The notes under the pieces are model-generated. The model was not told the origin of the DNA, made no database searches, and saw nothing but the letters and a program-made list of their open reading frames with translations. Of a DNA stretch of 64,000 nucleotides, positions 63,029-64,000 are shown piece after piece (the first letter of the stretch is position 1; every line of letters starts with the position of its first letter). Position numbers and translations under genes: made by a program. The DNA comes from Mangrovimicrobium sp033283385 (GTDB lineage: Bacteria > Pseudomonadota > Gammaproteobacteria > Pseudomonadales > Halieaceae), in assembly GCA_033283385.1 (NCBI GenBank), contig JAWMQQ010000004.1, positions 124,001 through 188,000 of the forward strand. The letters run 5' to 3'.

Positions 63029-63628
63029 ATGAGCACTATCGATTTTTATTTCGACTTCATGAGCCCCTACGCCTACCTGTCACACGCCCGCCTGCCGGCG
63101 CTGGCACAGCAGTACGGCTACGGCGTCAACTACCGGCCGATCGACCTGAAGGCGGCGAAACTGGCCGCCGGCAATACCGGTCCGGCGACGGCGCAAATGC
63201 CTGCCAAGTTGCGTTACGCAGTGGCGGACCTCACTCGCTGGGCGCAGCGTTACGGCATCTCGTTCGCCTTCGCCCCGGCGCCCCCGGTGACGGAGCGGGC
63301 CAATATCGGCACGTTTTTCGCCCTGGACCGGGGGGTCGGGCAGGCGTATGTCAGCGCGCTTTGGGGCGCGACTTTCGGTGTCGGCGGCGAATTCAACAGC
63401 GACGAGGTATTGGGCGCCGTGGCTCGGCAGATGGGCTGGTCGCCGCAGGAATTCCTGGAATTTGTGGGTTCCGAAGCGGGCCGGCAGCGTTACGAAGAGA
63501 ACAACAGGGAAGCGCAGGAGCGCGGCGTCTTCGGCGTGCCGACGATGATGGTGGGCGACGAAATGTGGTGGGGGAACGATCGACTGGACATGCTCGAGGA
63601 ATTCCTGGCCGCGAATCCGGCGAGTTAG
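63029..63628 (+). CDS. 2-hydroxychromene-2-carboxylate isomerase (NahD-like, DsbA/GST-kappa fold)
   Basis: 199 aa. IDFYFDFMSPYAYLSH with Ser12 at the glutathione-activating position of kappa-class enzymes, and GVFGVPTMMVGDEMWWGNDR with the cis-Pro loop typical of the family. Isomerises the hemiketal from extradiol cleavage of naphthalene-like diols to the substrate of the NahE-type aldolase, which is encoded in the same operon. 16 bases after the LigB gene. Confidence 0.92.
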   Translation: MSTIDFYFDFMSPYAYLSHARLPALAQQYGYGVNYRPIDLKAAKLAAGNTGPATAQMPAKLRYAVADLTRWAQRYGISFAFAPAPPVTERANIGTFFALDRGVGQAYVSALWGATFGVGGEFNSDEVLGAVARQMGWSPQEFLEFVGSEAGRQRYEENNREAQERGVFGVPTMMVGDEMWWGNDRLDMLEEFLAANPAS

Positions 63629-63685
63629 CGCAAGGTCATGCCGCGCCGCTGGGCGCACTGTGAAGAGAGTAACTGGAGAGGGCAG

Positions 63686-64000
63686 ATGCTGAATATCGAG
63701 GCACTCGTAGACAAGGCGAACGGTACACAGAGCCGGCGAATCTTCTGGGAGCGGGACATCTACGAGCAGGAGCTCGAGCGGATTTTCGCCCGCTGCTGGC
63801 TGTTCCTGACCCACGAAACCCAGATCCCGAAGTATGGCGATTTCTTCGTCACCAAAATGGGCGAGGACGAAGTCGTCGTGGCGCGGCAAAAGGACGGGAC
63901 GATAAAGGCCTTCCTGAACCAGTGCCGCCATCGCGGCATGAAGCTGTGCATGGCGGAGGCAGGCAATGCCCGCGCCTTCTCCTGCGCCTACCACGGCTGG
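63686..64000 (+). CDS. Ring-hydroxylating dioxygenase alpha subunit, N-terminal part (runs off window)
   Basis: 105 codons from ATG 63686 (GGAGAGG upstream). Starts like naphthalene/biphenyl dioxygenase large subunits (RRIFWERDIYEQELERIFAR, CWLFLTHETQIPKYGDFF) and has the Rieske pairs CRHRG and CAYHGW with the standard 17-residue gap, unlike the other three Rieske enzymes here. It would make the cis-dihydrodiol that starts the pathway. The beta subunit and dihydrodiol dehydrogenase are expected just outside the window. Confidence 0.93.
   Translation, partial: MLNIEALVDKANGTQSRRIFWERDIYEQELERIFARCWLFLTHETQIPKYGDFFVTKMGEDEVVVARQKDGTIKAFLNQCRHRGMKLCMAEAGNARAFSCAYHGW

Overview
The window is GC-rich, densely coded bacterial DNA. 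TonB-dependent receptors, a lipobox lipoprotein, two families of short palindromic intergenic repeats and many ring-attacking oxygenases suggest an aerobic, probably marine gammaproteobacterium of the Cellvibrionales/Halieaceae type. That placement is inferred from gene style; no rRNA or other marker gene is present. No transposase, integrase, tRNA, rRNA or CRISPR array was found. The only mobile-like elements are the short palindromic repeats.

Layout. 0-1 kb: end of a phosphotransferase-like gene and a small P-loop kinase, with palindromic repeats at their borders. 1-8 kb: a TonB-dependent receptor, a beta-propeller-type lipoprotein and acetoacetyl-CoA synthetase. 8-15 kb: a TauD-type dioxygenase, a GntR/UTRA regulator, and an operon of Rieske oxygenase, class III CoA-transferase, acyl-CoA dehydrogenase and enoyl-CoA hydratase. 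15-17.6 kb: a small secreted protein with a sorting-signal-like tail overlaps an Old Yellow Enzyme/FAD fusion. 17.8-30.5 kb (minus strand): eleven close-packed catabolic genes plus a TetR regulator (Rieske oxygenase, two ThDP enzymes, aldehyde dehydrogenase, flavoprotein, SDR, TauD, two SnoaL-like proteins, hydrolase). 30.9-35.3 kb: an aldehyde dehydrogenase/DapA-type aldolase/ornithine-cyclodeaminase-type operon divergent from a GntR/FCD regulator. 35.4-45.2 kb (plus strand): OYE, TonB receptor, TauD, luciferase-like monooxygenase, esterase, LigA-LigB extradiol dioxygenase, membrane protein, LysR. 45.2-51.2 kb: flavin reductase, ThDP enzyme, VOC protein, flavin monooxygenase, IclR, EamA transporter. 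51.3-56.6 kb: P450 with its ferredoxin, TetR, SnoaL-like protein, Rieske oxygenase, AraC. 56.9-64 kb: TauD, type I extradiol dioxygenase, AhpD-like protein, ferredoxin reductase, NahE-like hydratase-aldolase, a second LigA-LigB pair, NahD-like isomerase, and the start of a ring-hydroxylating dioxygenase alpha subunit that runs off the window.

How it fits together. The right end reads as a meta-cleavage route of the naphthalene/biaryl kind: dihydroxylation, extradiol cleavage, chromene isomerisation, then hydratase-aldolase release of pyruvate and an aldehyde. The rest supplies parallel oxidative modules (four TauD-type, four Rieske, three ThDP, two LigAB), beta-oxidation-like steps and acetoacetate activation, under seven regulators from five families. 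A strongly conserved promoter-proximal element (GATAA-N8-GATTTTACA) precedes four units between 35.4 and 57.9 kb, which suggests that several modules are co-regulated as one programme. The substrate cannot be read from sequence. An aromatic or polycyclic compound (plant-, lignin-, PAH- or steroid-like) is the most reasonable inference.
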